Shown: positions 1 to 9,600 of the stretch, one piece after another
Layout: each line of letters starts with the position of its first letter
How positions within the stretch are numbered: position 1 is the first letter of the stretch
DNA from: Akkermansia muciniphila
GTDB taxonomy: Bacteria; Verrucomicrobiota; Verrucomicrobiia; Verrucomicrobiales; V1-33
Direction of reading: 5' to 3'
Length of the DNA: 64,000 nt
NCBI GenBank assembly: GCA_945900785.1
Contig: CAMDJM010000017.1
Location: 1-64,000 of the forward strand
Program-made: the position numbers and the translations under genes
The notes under the pieces: model-generated
What the model was told of the DNA's origin: nothing
The model's input: only the letters and a program-made list of their open reading frames with translations
Database searches by the model: none

Positions 1-139
1 AAAAACGGAATGACCGGGGTTGAGTCCGGTCTCACCATTGGTTTGGCGGCCTACACTCCGGCGCAAGGACACGCGTGGTATCGTGCCGGAGGTCACGCCG
101 TGCAACAGAGTTACTCCCCGTCCCCAGCGGCAACGCCGG

Positions 140-437
140 TTCTTTGCTATAAAGGACGCTGACGGGCCACCGATGGCACGGATCGGACTGATATCCACGG
201 ATTTATGAAGAACTCCCGATTCATCTTGCGGGTGAGGTCCCTATTTTTTGTAAATTCGTGATCATTAGTTCTACTTTGTTAAATTGGGGAATCAGCGGGC
301 TGGAAGCCCGCTGGCCGCACAGGCTGGAAGCCTGCGCCACGGGGAACTTAACAAAGTAGAACTATTCCCGTAAATCTGTGAATATCAGTCTCATCCTGCC
401 ATCCGTGGCCGGGCAGCGTCCTTTCAGCAAGGCATCC
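140..437. repeat. Nested inverted-repeat element (REP/MITE-like)
   Basis: Three levels of symmetry are visible. Outer imperfect arms of about 70 bases (roughly 140-207 and 367-437) are reverse complements with scattered mismatches. Inside them a perfect 17-base pair of arms lies at 266-282 and 348-364. Between those sit two small hairpins that share the loop TGGAA: AGCGGGC/GCCCGCT at 294-312 and CAGGC/GCCTG at 320-334. No ORF here looks coding. The layout suggests a non-autonomous mobile or REP-type element; no transposase or RAYT gene is in the window. Confidence 0.7.
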
Positions 438-610
438 TTCGGATGCCCTGCGGGAGTGCCTAAAGCGGACTGGGTGCTTTTTTGACCTGCACCCGGCCAC
501 CTCCTTCCTTCTGGGGCTCCGCTTGCAGGATCCCGCAGATCAATGCAGACAAATGGTATGGTGTCTTTTCGCACGTCACTCCACTTCGAACATTTGCACT
601 TTCCACTTCC

Positions 611-1267
611 ATGCCAGTTATCCTTTGTTATGGAGATTCCAATACCTGGGGCTATGACCCTGACGCCTCTGCCGCCTCGCCGGTTCCCGTCCGTCACCCG
701 GCGGGGGTGCGCTGGACGGGAGTGATGGCGTCAGCCCTCGGGCGGGGCTGGGAGGTGGTGGGAGCCGGACAAAACGGCCGCACCACCGTGTTTGAAGATC
801 CGCACCATCCGGGCAGAAATGGGCGCACCGCGCTGCCCGTTTTTTTGGATACCTTCAAGCCGCTCGATCTGGTGATTCTCATGCTGGGCACCAATGATTT
901 GAAAACCATCTTCCACGCACCTCCTGGGGAAATCGCGGCGGGAACGGCTTCCCTGATCCGACTGATCCAGCAGAGTGAGTCCGGACCCGGCGGAACCGCC
1001 CCGCGCGTTTTGCTGGTCTGTCCTCCCCAGGCTGGCCCATTTGACCATTTGCCGGAGCTATCGGAAAAATTCGATCAGGGCCACGCCCGTTCCCTGCGTC
1101 TGCCCCAGGCTTACCGCGCCGTCGCAGACCAGTTGGGTTGTGACTTTCTGAATACTCAACCGCTCATCACAGTTAGTCCGGTGGACGGGCTCCATTTCGA
1201 TGCGGCCCAACACCGCCTCCTGGGCGAAGCCGTGGCAGGGGCGGTGCGGGATTTGAATTTGCTCTAG
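611..1267 (+). CDS. SGNH/GDSL-type esterase or acyltransferase
   Basis: A 218-residue serine hydrolase. The block I motif GDSN is at the extreme N-terminus (nucleophile Ser10), GTND forms the block III region, and a C-terminal DGLH supplies Asp192 and His195. The order and spacing resemble the arylesterase/acyltransferase branch typified by Mycobacterium smegmatis AcT, including the RWTGV and LDLVILMLGTND stretches. There is no signal peptide, so it is probably cytoplasmic. The reading frame is open back to 482, but the ATG at 611 puts GDSN at the usual distance from the N-terminus. Substrate unknown; short acyl esters are likely from the family. Confidence 0.85.
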   Translation: MPVILCYGDSNTWGYDPDASAASPVPVRHPAGVRWTGVMASALGRGWEVVGAGQNGRTTVFEDPHHPGRNGRTALPVFLDTFKPLDLVILMLGTNDLKTIFHAPPGEIAAGTASLIRLIQQSESGPGGTAPRVLLVCPPQAGPFDHLPELSEKFDQGHARSLRLPQAYRAVADQLGCDFLNTQPLITVSPVDGLHFDAAQHRLLGEAVAGAVRDLNLL

Positions 1268-1355
1268 AACCACTCTGTTTTCCCGCCGGCCCCGTCCCCG
1301 GCCCGGGCGGGAAATTCGGGGTTTTCCATTGGCTTGGACGGTGGCATAAAAGGGA

Positions 1356-2756
1356 ATGAAGGTGCAACACGATTTCGATTTTGCGGTAGTGGGTGGCGGC
1401 AGTGCGGGCTATGCCGCGGCGCGCACGGCGGCGGGCCTGGGACTGAAGACGGTGGTGATCGATGGGGCGGAGGAACTGGGCGGCTTGTGCATCCTGCGGG
1501 GCTGTATGCCCAGCAAGACCCTGATTGAAACGGCCAATGCGGCCTTGAAGGTGCGGCGGGCGGCGGAGTTCGGGGTGGTGGCGGAGTGGCGGGGGGTGGA
1601 TACCCAGGCAGTCCGGGAGAGAAAGCGGAAATTGATTGCGGAGTTTGCGGACTACCGCGCCGGGCAGTTGGCCGATGGGCGCTTTACCTTACTCCGGGGC
1701 ACAGCGGCTTTTGCCGGACCGCAGGAGTTGCAGGTCACCCTGCGGGAAAGCAGTGAATCGCTAACCGTCAGTGCCCGCAGTGTGCTTGTCGCCACCGGAT
1801 CCGTGATCGCCTGGCCGGAGGTGCCCGGCCTGCGGGAAGCGGACGTGTGGACCAGTGATACCGTGCTGGATGCTGCCGAGGTGCCAGCGTCATTTGTCGT
1901 CCTGGGCGGCGGGGCGATCGCGCTGGAAATGGCGCATTACCTGGAAGGGATCGGCCGGGAGGTGACGGTGATCCAGCGCGGGGCGCATCTGCTGCGCGGG
2001 CTGGATCCTGACGTGGCGGAAGTCGTGCAGGAAAGTTTTTCCAAGCGGATGAAACTGCACACGGGCACCGCCCTCCTGCGGGTGGAACAGGGGCCGGATG
2101 GCAAGAAAGTGTTTTTCTCCAAAAACGGGGAGACTCAGGTGGCTGAAGCGGCGGAGGTGCTGATGGCCCTGGGCCGCCGGGCCGCCGTGGATGGGCTGGC
2201 TTTGGATTCCGCAGGAGTCGCGCTGGGACGCGGTTATATCCAGGTATCCCGCACCCTGCAGACGGCGGTGCCCCATATTTTCGCGGCTGGCGACGTCTGC
2301 GGCCAGGCGGAGGTGGTGCATGTGGCCATCCAGCAGGGCGAGATGGCCGCCCGCAATGCCGCGCGGGTCCTGAGCGGTGAAGGTGAATTGGAGGAAATGG
2401 ATTACCGGCTAAAGCTCTTCGGCGTTTTCACGGAACCACAGGCCGCCGCCGTGGGGATGAATGAAGCAGAAGCCAACGCTTCCGGCCGTTCCTGGAAAGC
2501 CGCCAGCTATCCCTTCAACGATCACGGAAAATCACTCGTCATGGGCGAGGTGGAGGGCTTTGTGAAAATGATCGCGGACACCGGGACCGGGGAAATCCTC
2601 GGTGCCTCCGTGGTCGGACCTGGCGCGGTGGAACTGATTCATGCCGTTGCCGTAGCGATGCACTTCCATTGCACCGTGTCGGAATTCGCCCGCATTCCCT
2701 TCTATCACCCCACGCTGAGCGAAATCTGGACCTATCCGGCAGAGGATTTGATGTAG
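1356..2756 (+). CDS. Dihydrolipoyl dehydrogenase-like FAD/NAD disulfide oxidoreductase
   Basis: A 466-residue class I pyridine nucleotide-disulfide oxidoreductase. It has an N-terminal FAD-binding GGGSAG motif near residue 13, a redox-active pair Cys45/Cys50 in GGLCILRGCMPSK, a second dinucleotide-binding GGGAIALE, an FAD-contacting FAAGD, and the C-terminal dimerisation domain with His451 and Glu456 (HPTLSE). These indicate transfer between NAD(P)H, FAD and a disulfide substrate. The cysteine motif differs from the usual GGTCVNVGC, and no 2-oxoacid dehydrogenase genes lie nearby, so lipoamide, glutathione-type or mercuric substrates cannot be told apart. No mercuric-reductase C-terminal Cys pair is present. 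A purine-rich stretch precedes the ATG closely. Confidence 0.85.
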   Translation: MKVQHDFDFAVVGGGSAGYAAARTAAGLGLKTVVIDGAEELGGLCILRGCMPSKTLIETANAALKVRRAAEFGVVAEWRGVDTQAVRERKRKLIAEFADYRAGQLADGRFTLLRGTAAFAGPQELQVTLRESSESLTVSARSVLVATGSVIAWPEVPGLREADVWTSDTVLDAAEVPASFVVLGGGAIALEMAHYLEGIGREVTVIQRGAHLLRGLDPDVAEVVQESFSKRMKLHTGTALLRVEQGPDGKKVFFSKNGETQVAEAAEVLMALGRRAAVDGLALDSAGVALGRGYIQVSRTLQTAVPHIFAAGDVCGQAEVVHVAIQQGEMAARNAARVLSGEGELEEMDYRLKLFGVFTEPQAAAVGMNEAEANASGRSWKAASYPFNDHGKSLVMGEVEGFVKMIADTGTGEILGASVVGPGAVELIHAVAVAMHFHCTVSEFARIPFYHPTLSEIWTYPAEDLM

Positions 2757-2778
2757 ACTGTCGACTGATCTGACTGAG

Positions 2779-2874
2779 CCTAAAAACAGCAGTCGGAAAC
2801 CACGGATTTCACGGAACACACGGATTACCAATGCTTTGGAAAAAAATGCCGGTTCACTCAGTGGGTGAGTCAAG
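2779..2874. repeat. Dispersed ~95-bp repeat, copy 1
   Basis: This intergenic sequence recurs in inverted orientation at 57504-57597, with only a few substitutions and single-base indels. It begins CCTAAAA, includes CCACGGATTTCACGGA and ends in a TCACTCAGTGGGTGAGTCAAG-like palindromic block. It fills most of the gap between the flavoprotein gene and the convergent isomerase gene. No coding potential was seen. Confidence 0.85.
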
Positions 2875-2929
2875 TAATAATTGAAGGCTGGGACATCACT
2901 CAAGGCCGGATCACCAGCTGCCAACAAGG

Positions 2930-3808
2930 TCAGGGTTCGAACATCTCGTGCAGATAGGAGAGGCTCAGGTCTGCAATGGTATCGGCATCCGGGGTATAAT
3001 CGAAGACTTCGACACTGATCCACTTGTCGTATCCGGTGTCATCGAGGGCTTTGACAATGGGTTCGTATAAGACACTGCCCATGCCGGGGCCGCGCAGGTT
3101 GGGGTCATTGGCATGGAAGTGCACTGTATCTGCGGCGCTGGCGCGGATGATGTCAGGGATGGCGTTGGGCTCATCGCTCATGGCTTTCACATCCAGGTGG
3201 AGGCGGCAGGCCGGGTGATCCACGAGACGCAGGAGCTTGATGGTTTCCTCCGCCGTGGTGAGGAAGTTTGTTTCCTTCCGGGAGAGGGGCTCCATAGCCA
3301 GGGTGACGCCGAGGGGGCCGGCGGTTTCGGAAATGGTGCGCAGGACTTCGGCGGCGCGGGTGGCGGTCTCATTCCATGAAACATGATCGTCGAGGTGGCG
3401 TTGTTTGGGACTGCCCCAGACCAGCACGGTGCCTCCCATGGCCGCACAGAGCCGGGCGAGATGACAGCCAAAGGCGGCCGTCCGGTCGCGGATGGCCTTG
3501 TCTTCTGTTGTGAGGTGCATGCCGGGCGGTTGCACCAGTAGCCAGTGCAGGCCCACCACCTGGAGGCCGTGCTTGCGGGTGACGTTGCCGATTTCCACGG
3601 CTTCCGCTTCGGTGATGTCCTCCGGGTTCGGGTTCAAGGTAAAGGGCGCGATTTCCACCCCATCGTAGCCGTGGGCGGCGATGCGCTCGCAGACCAGGTC
3701 GTGCGTCCAGCCGGTGTGCTGCCAGGTTTCATTGCAGATGGCGAATTTGATGGGACGCACCACCGGCGGCGTCTCTGGGGCAGGTTGCAAAAAGCGGGGC
3801 AGGTTCAT
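2930..3808 (-). CDS. Sugar phosphate isomerase/epimerase family (xylose isomerase-like TIM barrel)
   Basis: A 292-residue protein of the AP-endonuclease-2/xylose-isomerase-like TIM barrel family. Supporting motifs are an N-terminal FAICNETW strand, [10 protein letters not shown], the mid-protein acidic stretch [28 protein letters not shown] and C-terminal ISVEVFDY. These carry the Glu, Asp and His residues that bind a divalent metal in this fold. The substrate cannot be deduced; relatives act on ketoses, inosose or hydroxypyruvate. The frame stays open to 3886, but the ATG at 3808 gives the family's usual N-terminus. It is divergent from hisG, with less than 100 bases between the starts. It lacks a signal peptide and should be cytoplasmic. 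Confidence 0.8.
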   Translation of the reverse strand: MNLPRFLQPAPETPPVVRPIKFAICNETWQHTGWTHDLVCERIAAHGYDGVEIAPFTLNPNPEDITEAEAVEIGNVTRKHGLQVVGLHWLLVQPPGMHLTTEDKAIRDRTAAFGCHLARLCAAMGGTVLVWGSPKQRHLDDHVSWNETATRAAEVLRTISETAGPLGVTLAMEPLSRKETNFLTTAEETIKLLRLVDHPACRLHLDVKAMSDEPNAIPDIIRASAADTVHFHANDPNLRGPGMGSVLYEPIVKALDDTGYDKWISVEVFDYTPDADTIADLSLSYLHEMFEP

Positions 3809-3904
3809 CGGGGCGGGGCCACAAATGCAGGGTTGAAGGCACGTGGGGATTCCGGTTGCGTTCCGGCACCTGGACGGGAGTTTCAAGGCCCCATTTTCCG
3901 GTTT

Positions 3905-4786
3905 ATGTCAGACACCCGCCAACTCAAACTCGGCCTGCCCAGTGGCAGCCTCCAGGAACCCACTCTCGCCCTGCTGGCCCGCGCCGGCTTCACCGTGTCC
4001 GGCGCCGGCCGCAGCTACCGTCCGGCGGTGGATGATCCGGAGTTGGAAATCCGCCTGCTGCGCGCCCAGGAAATCGGCCGATATGTTGACCACGGGTTTC
4101 TTGATGCCGGGATCACGGGGCGCGATTGGATCATTGAGAACGACGCCAAGGTGGAATACATTTGCGAATTGCCCTACAGCCGCGCCACTCCCCGGCCCAC
4201 CCGCTGGGTGCTGGTCGTCCCGGAAGACTCCCCCATTCAAACGGTGCATGACCTTGAAGGCAAACGCATTGCTGCGGAAGCCGTAGGCCTCACCAAGCGC
4301 TATCTGGAATCCAAAGGCGTCAACGCCGAGGTGGAATTCTCCTGGGGGGCCACCGAAGTGAAAGTGCCTGAACTGGTCGACGCCATCGTGGACATCACCG
4401 AGACCGGCTCCAGTCTCCGCGCCAACCGCCTACGCATTGTCGATACCCTGATGGAGAGCTACCCGCAATTCATCGCCAGCCCCGCCGCGATGGCAGATCC
4501 ATGGAAAGCCGGGAAAATCGCCCGGATGGCCATGCTGCTCAAAGCCTCCCTCGACGCCCGCGGGAAGGTCGGCCTGAAGATGAATCTCCCCAGCAGCCAG
4601 GTCAAACGCCTCGTGGAGGCCCTGCCCAGCCTGCGCCGCCCCACCATTTCCCCGCTTTATGACAGTGACTGGGTCAGTGTGGAAACCGTGATTGATGAGA
4701 CCATCGTCCGCGAGATCATTCCTCAACTGAAAGCCCTCGGAGCTGAAGGCATCATTGAATACCCACTCAATAAACTGGTGCATTAA
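3905..4786 (+). CDS. hisG: ATP phosphoribosyltransferase, long form
   Basis: This enzyme catalyses the first step of histidine synthesis, joining ATP and PRPP to make phosphoribosyl-ATP. At 293 residues it is the long form. The catalytic double domain runs to about residue 210 ([20 protein letters not shown], the PRPP-binding region [19 protein letters not shown]). It is followed by the ACT-like regulatory C-terminal domain (SPLYDSDW to the end), which in long forms gives histidine feedback inhibition without HisZ. The ATG at 3905 is chosen because the upstream extension overlaps the divergent gene and has no family resemblance. No other his gene is in the window. Confidence 0.95.
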   Translation: MSDTRQLKLGLPSGSLQEPTLALLARAGFTVSGAGRSYRPAVDDPELEIRLLRAQEIGRYVDHGFLDAGITGRDWIIENDAKVEYICELPYSRATPRPTRWVLVVPEDSPIQTVHDLEGKRIAAEAVGLTKRYLESKGVNAEVEFSWGATEVKVPELVDAIVDITETGSSLRANRLRIVDTLMESYPQFIASPAAMADPWKAGKIARMAMLLKASLDARGKVGLKMNLPSSQVKRLVEALPSLRRPTISPLYDSDWVSVETVIDETIVREIIPQLKALGAEGIIEYPLNKLVH

Positions 4787-4942
4787 CCCGGTGGGGAAAG
4801 GCCCCACGGTCAGGCAGCGGGGACGGGAGGAGATTGCGCCTGCATTTTTATCATTGGAAGGCAGATCAAAGGAGCCTATTCCAGCGCTCGCATTCAGGAA
4901 AACCCCGCTTATTTTGCAACATTCCCCTCTTCCAGCTATACT

Positions 4943-5806
4943 ATGAACCGTGCCTGCCCCGTTTTTTTGACCGCCGCGCTTCTCACGGCAGCATCCCCAC
5001 ACCTTTGCGCCCAGACGCCTGTGCCTGCGCCGCCCGCTCCCCCTGCTGTGGAAGCGCCGGTCCCGCCGGACAAAGGCGGTGGCGAGTTGGATCTTTCGAA
5101 ATTTCCCGGTCAGGTGATTGATGAAGTCATCGTGCCCGTGCCCAGCGAGATTTTCACTGTGCTCGACAAGCTGGGCGACCCGGATTGGAAAGCCGAGGTG
5201 GGAGTCACCGCCAAGCCAGCCTTCAGCGAGCGGACGGATGTCGCCCTGCTCCTCGGCGCGACCGTGGCGGACGGATTCATTGCGGTGCAGGCGGAAGACA
5301 AAAAATCCGTCCAGGACGTCGGCAAAAACGTCCTCAGTCTCGCGGGATCGCTCGGCGTGAAGGATGACGTGATCCGGCATTGCCAGGCCATTGAGGACGC
5401 CGCCAACGAAACCAAATGGGATGTGGTGCGGCAGGAACTCGATGCCACCCAGGCCACGGTGCGCGACAAGATGGTGCAGATGCAGGATGGTGCCCTCGCC
5501 GAGTGCATTTCTGTCGGCGGCTGGCTGCGCGGCACCCAGGTCATCACCGCCGTCATCGGGAAGAAATTTTCTGCGGAACGCGCCGAGCTGCTCTATCAAC
5601 CCGACCTTGCAGAATACTTCAATGACGCGTTGGAGGAAATGCTGCTCAAGGCCCGCAATCCGGCAAAACTCAAGGAAATCGCCAACGGCCTCGCCCGGTT
5701 GCGGGAACTGATGGACAACGGCGGCGGGGACATCAACGCCACCGCTGTGGCCGAGATGAATGCCCTCACCGCCGCCCTGGTGAAAAAAATTACCACCAAA
5801 CCATGA
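4943..5806 (+). CDS. Secreted protein of unknown function
   Basis: A 287-residue protein with a clear signal peptide (hydrophobic stretch at residues 6-22, likely cleavage after LCAQ) and a Pro/Ala-rich linker to about residue 45. The rest is a predicted helical, charged domain rich in Lys, Glu and Asp with no recognised motif. The stop codon overlaps the start of the next gene in an ATGA arrangement, so the two are probably co-transcribed and translationally coupled. It is likely periplasmic. No function can be assigned. Confidence 0.75.
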   Translation: MNRACPVFLTAALLTAASPHLCAQTPVPAPPAPPAVEAPVPPDKGGGELDLSKFPGQVIDEVIVPVPSEIFTVLDKLGDPDWKAEVGVTAKPAFSERTDVALLLGATVADGFIAVQAEDKKSVQDVGKNVLSLAGSLGVKDDVIRHCQAIEDAANETKWDVVRQELDATQATVRDKMVQMQDGALAECISVGGWLRGTQVITAVIGKKFSAERAELLYQPDLAEYFNDALEEMLLKARNPAKLKEIANGLARLRELMDNGGGDINATAVAEMNALTAALVKKITTKP

Positions 5807-6285
5807 AGCCGACGCTCTTTTCCCCAACCCCTCTTCCCATGAGCCGCCGCGTGAAATTTCCTGCCGTCTGCCTTTTGGCTGCAGCCCTGTTTCTCGCCAT
5901 GCCCCCTGCTGTTCTGGCCACGGTGGATGATTCCCACAGCATGGCCATGGAAGGAGCCGTGGAAGCCGTGAAAGCCGGCTTCAAAATCCGTCAGGAATAC
6001 TGGAAAGGCACCCTGAAAAGCGGTGGGCAAAAACTCGTCAAACAGCAGCTTTTCAAAGGCAACGAATATTGGTTCTTCCTCGGCACAGACACCGACAACG
6101 TGCAGATGAAAATCGACGTCTACGACAAAGCGGGCACCAAAATCAACGTCGAAACCAAAACGAAGGACAACTCCACCGCCGTCCGCGTCCTCGCCCCGGC
6201 CACCGGATCCTATCTGGTCGTCTTCAGCCTCACCACCAGGGAAGGCGGGGAAATCCCCTGGGCCCTCGCCTACGGCTACCGTTGA
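5803..6285 (+). CDS. Small secreted protein of unknown function
   Basis: A 160-residue protein with an N-terminal signal sequence (positive MSRRVK, then a hydrophobic stretch ending near VLA) and a C-terminal beta-rich domain with aromatic residues (NEYWFFLGTDTD, GSYLVVFSL) that may be a small beta sandwich. The start at 5803 overlaps the preceding stop (ATGA), but an internal ATG at 5839 gives a more typical signal peptide; I cannot decide between them. It forms a two-gene unit with the upstream secreted protein. Function unknown. Confidence 0.7.
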   Translation: MKPTLFSPTPLPMSRRVKFPAVCLLAAALFLAMPPAVLATVDDSHSMAMEGAVEAVKAGFKIRQEYWKGTLKSGGQKLVKQQLFKGNEYWFFLGTDTDNVQMKIDVYDKAGTKINVETKTKDNSTAVRVLAPATGSYLVVFSLTTREGGEIPWALAYGYR

Positions 6286-6609
6286 CCCGGAAGCTCAAGA
6301 GAATGAATCCGTATAGCCAACCGCCCTGAAGCGGTGGAGGAACGCAAGAATTGGCGCGGGCCCGGAAAAGAGTGGTGGTTTCTGCGGCCATGCTCAAAAG
6401 TGCTCGATTTGGCAGCAGTTGTGCCGTCGTGGCCGAGGAGTTCGGAGGAGATGGCTTTTTTGGATTCGGTCATGGCGTCTATGGATCCTTCAAGAGAGTG
6501 CAGCCTCACAAGCTGAACGATGAACAAAGTGGGGAATGGTTTTTACAAAAATTTCGAGTAATGCATTTTTTTGTATGGGCTCCGGGGGCGTTTGCGAATC
6601 AGGGGTTGC
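6286..6609. other. Intergenic region without recognised gene
   Basis: This 324-base gap lies upstream of the large secreted protein gene. Short open frames occur on both strands, but none has a plausible start, a family motif or a convincing composition. The promoter of the downstream gene is presumably here; I could not identify clear -35/-10 boxes. Confidence 0.5.
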
Positions 6610-9600
6610 ATGAAAACGCTACTCCTTCCTACCAACCTCATGAGCCGGGCCGCTGCGGCGCTCCTGCTGATCCCGGCTGCTATGCACGCCACAGAATTAA
6701 ACTTCGATGACCTGCTTCCGGGCACGGTGGTCAGCAACCAATATCCAGAGGCGGACTTTTCCGGTAATCCCCAGGCGGTCTTTCATTCCGGGGCCGCTTC
6801 CAAGTTCAATGTGCTGCGGGGGCCGGGTGCCGGTGCGGTGGTGCTGGAGTTCACGGAGACCCAGAGCCGGGTGCGCCTGCTCGCCGGGCTGACGGGCGGC
6901 ACGAAATCCGGGACGGTGACGCTGCGCGCTTATGCCGGCAGCAAGACGAGTTGGACTCTGGTGGGGACGGTCTCCGTCCTGGCGGGACAGGATACGCTGC
7001 AGCCCTTGGAAATCTGCCGGGTGTTGAGCAGTGACATCGGGTGGATTGAGATCGAATCTTCCGGCAGCGAGATAGAGATAATCGACAATCTGTTGTTTGA
7101 ACGCATCACTCCGGCTTGGGTGGGGACGCAGAATTTCGATGCCCCCACGCCAGGGGAGCAGATCGATTCCCTGTTCCCCGGGGTTCAGTTTCTGGAGCCC
7201 GCGACGGTCGCCACTGCGGCCTCCTTCCTCACAACCACCCACACGCCAGCGCAGGTGGCGCGGCCTCTTTCTGCGGCGGAGAGCCATCCGGAGGGAATGA
7301 CGTTCCGCTTGAACCCTGCCCAGGGCGCGGTGCGGCTCAGGGTCGGTTTTCCAACTTCGACTTACAGTTCCAGCAATGGCACCGCGATCCCCTTGAATGT
7401 GAGGGTGACGGCGAAGAATGCCGCTGGGGTGGAAATCGGACGCGTGGAGCGGACTTACCCAACCCCTCAGGGCATCAATGATGCCGTGGAAATCTGCCGC
7501 TGGGGGCTCAATGACATCGATACGGTGACGGTGCACTACACCAACCGTTCGCTGGGTGGACAGGAGTGCTTTGACAGCCTTGAATTTGGTCCGGTGAATC
7601 CTGGATCGCTGGAGGATCATACGGCACCTGCGGTGGTGCTGACCAGTCCGTCGGTGGCGGATTTCAGTGATACTATGCTGCACCTCGCCGATACCGCGCG
7701 GACGCTGAGCGTTTACGGGGTGGCTCTGGAACCGTATGGGTTAAGCCGGGTGCGGGTGGTGGTGGAGAATCTGGACACGCTGGCGGTGACGGAGGAGCAG
7801 CCGGTGTTTATCAATGCTGGCCGCCCTGCCACCTTCATCGCGCCGCTGGCTCCGGACCATTGGTCTGCGGTGCCGTTAGGGACGGTGCCGCAGATGGTGC
7901 CGGTGCCTGCAGGGCATGATGTGTATACCTTCCAGACCGTCCTGAACCTAACGCCGGGCCGGTGGCGGGTCACGGCATATGCTCGCGATGCGGCAGGGAA
8001 TGAATCCGGTGCCGCCCCCGCTGCGGTGCGCACCCGGGCTTTGGTGCCGCTGGGGCCCACGCTCTATGTCTCGCCTGCGCCACGCAGCCCGAAGCGGGAC
8101 TTTATGCGCCCGGTGGTGCTGCGCAGGCCATATGGAATTTTCCCCGAATTGGCGACTGATGATAGAAGATCCGCCTCTTTCACTGGCACCAACTTCCATC
8201 GTGGAACCACGTTCTATCTTTCGGCGCGGCAGAATGTGTCGCCGGAACTGAAGGTGCCGCCGACAGGCCGGGACAACTATGAAATCTGGTCGTCCGGGAT
8301 CCACAGTGATGAGCGCACCACGCGCCGGGGAGACGTGGAGCCTTATGTATTCGATCTCGCAGCGGAGGGCCAGACGCGCTGGGACCTCTGGGCGTGGGAC
8401 CCCTGGATCCGGCCAGGCTCCCAGGAATGGACGTTCATCCAGGAGGCTGATGTGGGCCCCGGCTACGCGGAACTCTATGGAACGGGTTTCGTGAACCCGG
8501 GCGACAATTCTTTCGGCACCGGCGATTTTGACTGTTCCTATGGGCGCACCCTCATATTGGGGGGCGGCCGGACGGGCATCCGCAATCCCAGCCGCATGCT
8601 GTTTCTGCCGCTTTATGCGCTCATTTTTTCAAACAGCAGCGGACATTGTTATGGCCTGTCCCAGTTCAGCAGTCTGGTGCAAAACCACTGGCTGGATCCC
8701 CTGAACATGAACTATCCGGCGGAACAGGTCGGCGGCTTTACTGACATTGGCAGGGATACCCGGGAGGGCGGAGGATTGTTTGAGTTGGCGCTTCCGGAGA
8801 CCATGTGGGCTCATGTGCAGGGTTATCATGGATCCCAGATGAGTGCCGAGATTATTTCCCATATCGTGACCACCTATTTCAGTGGTGGAGGTCCCAATGG
8901 CGTGTTGGCCAGGATCCGCTCCAATCCAACGAATTTTATCCTGTCCATGAAGGATCATTCCAGCGGCCACGTGGTGGCGCCCTATGCAGTGGAGGATGTC
9001 TCGCCGACCATTTCCGACATCTATGTCTACGACCCCAACCACCCTTGGCGCGCGTTGGATGCTGATGGCAATGTCTTCGACAACCGGATCGGCAGCCGCA
9101 CCGCCCGCATCCGGATCGACCGGACGCATAATACTTTTCTCTTCTGCCTCAATAATGGCACATCCTGCACCGGGGATACCCTCTGGAGTGGCGGCAGCCT
9201 GATTGATATACCGATGTCCCGCATGCGCGGCAGCCATTCCCCTCCCGGCATTGAGCACGGGCTGGCCTATCTCATTTCCATCATGGCAGGCAATGCCACG
9301 CTGAACCACCATGGCAGCGGCGGCAAGGAAGCGGGTGTTGGCAGTGACGGCAAAATGGTGGAAAACTGGCCGGGTGGTCTGTTGATTCCCACCACGGATG
9401 GTGCGGACGGCCCCGCCGCCCTGCCGCAGTTTCTCATGACCATCCCGGACGCCGACAGCCAGTGCACCGCTGAGGTGCGCCTGACAGGAGACCGCTACGT
9501 GTGGCAAGGGTGCCGCGATGGCGTGACGGTGCAGATTGAAAGCTCGGGTGGGCAAAATGGTCAGACGGATTCCCTGGAAATTGATCGCGCCGCCAGCCCT

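Noticed and set aside
1356-2756. Mercuric reductase
   Set aside because: There is no N-terminal heavy-metal domain, no C-terminal vicinal Cys pair and no mer gene nearby.
2910-2950. GGTTCGA-like T-arm suggesting a tRNA
   Set aside because: The flanking bases do not pair as a T-stem, no anticodon or acceptor stem is found, and the site overlaps the end of the isomerase gene.
4791-4807. GTGGGG/CCCCAC hairpin after hisG as a terminator
   Set aside because: The stem is short and no T-run follows, so termination is not supported.
4430-5827. Minus-strand frame of 465 codons across hisG and the secreted protein gene
   Set aside because: Overlaps the verified hisG C-terminus and the next gene completely, and its translation has no domain.
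6351-6710. Small plus-strand frame before the large secreted protein
   Set aside because: Starts with TTG, runs into the signal peptide region of the real gene in another frame and has no family resemblance.
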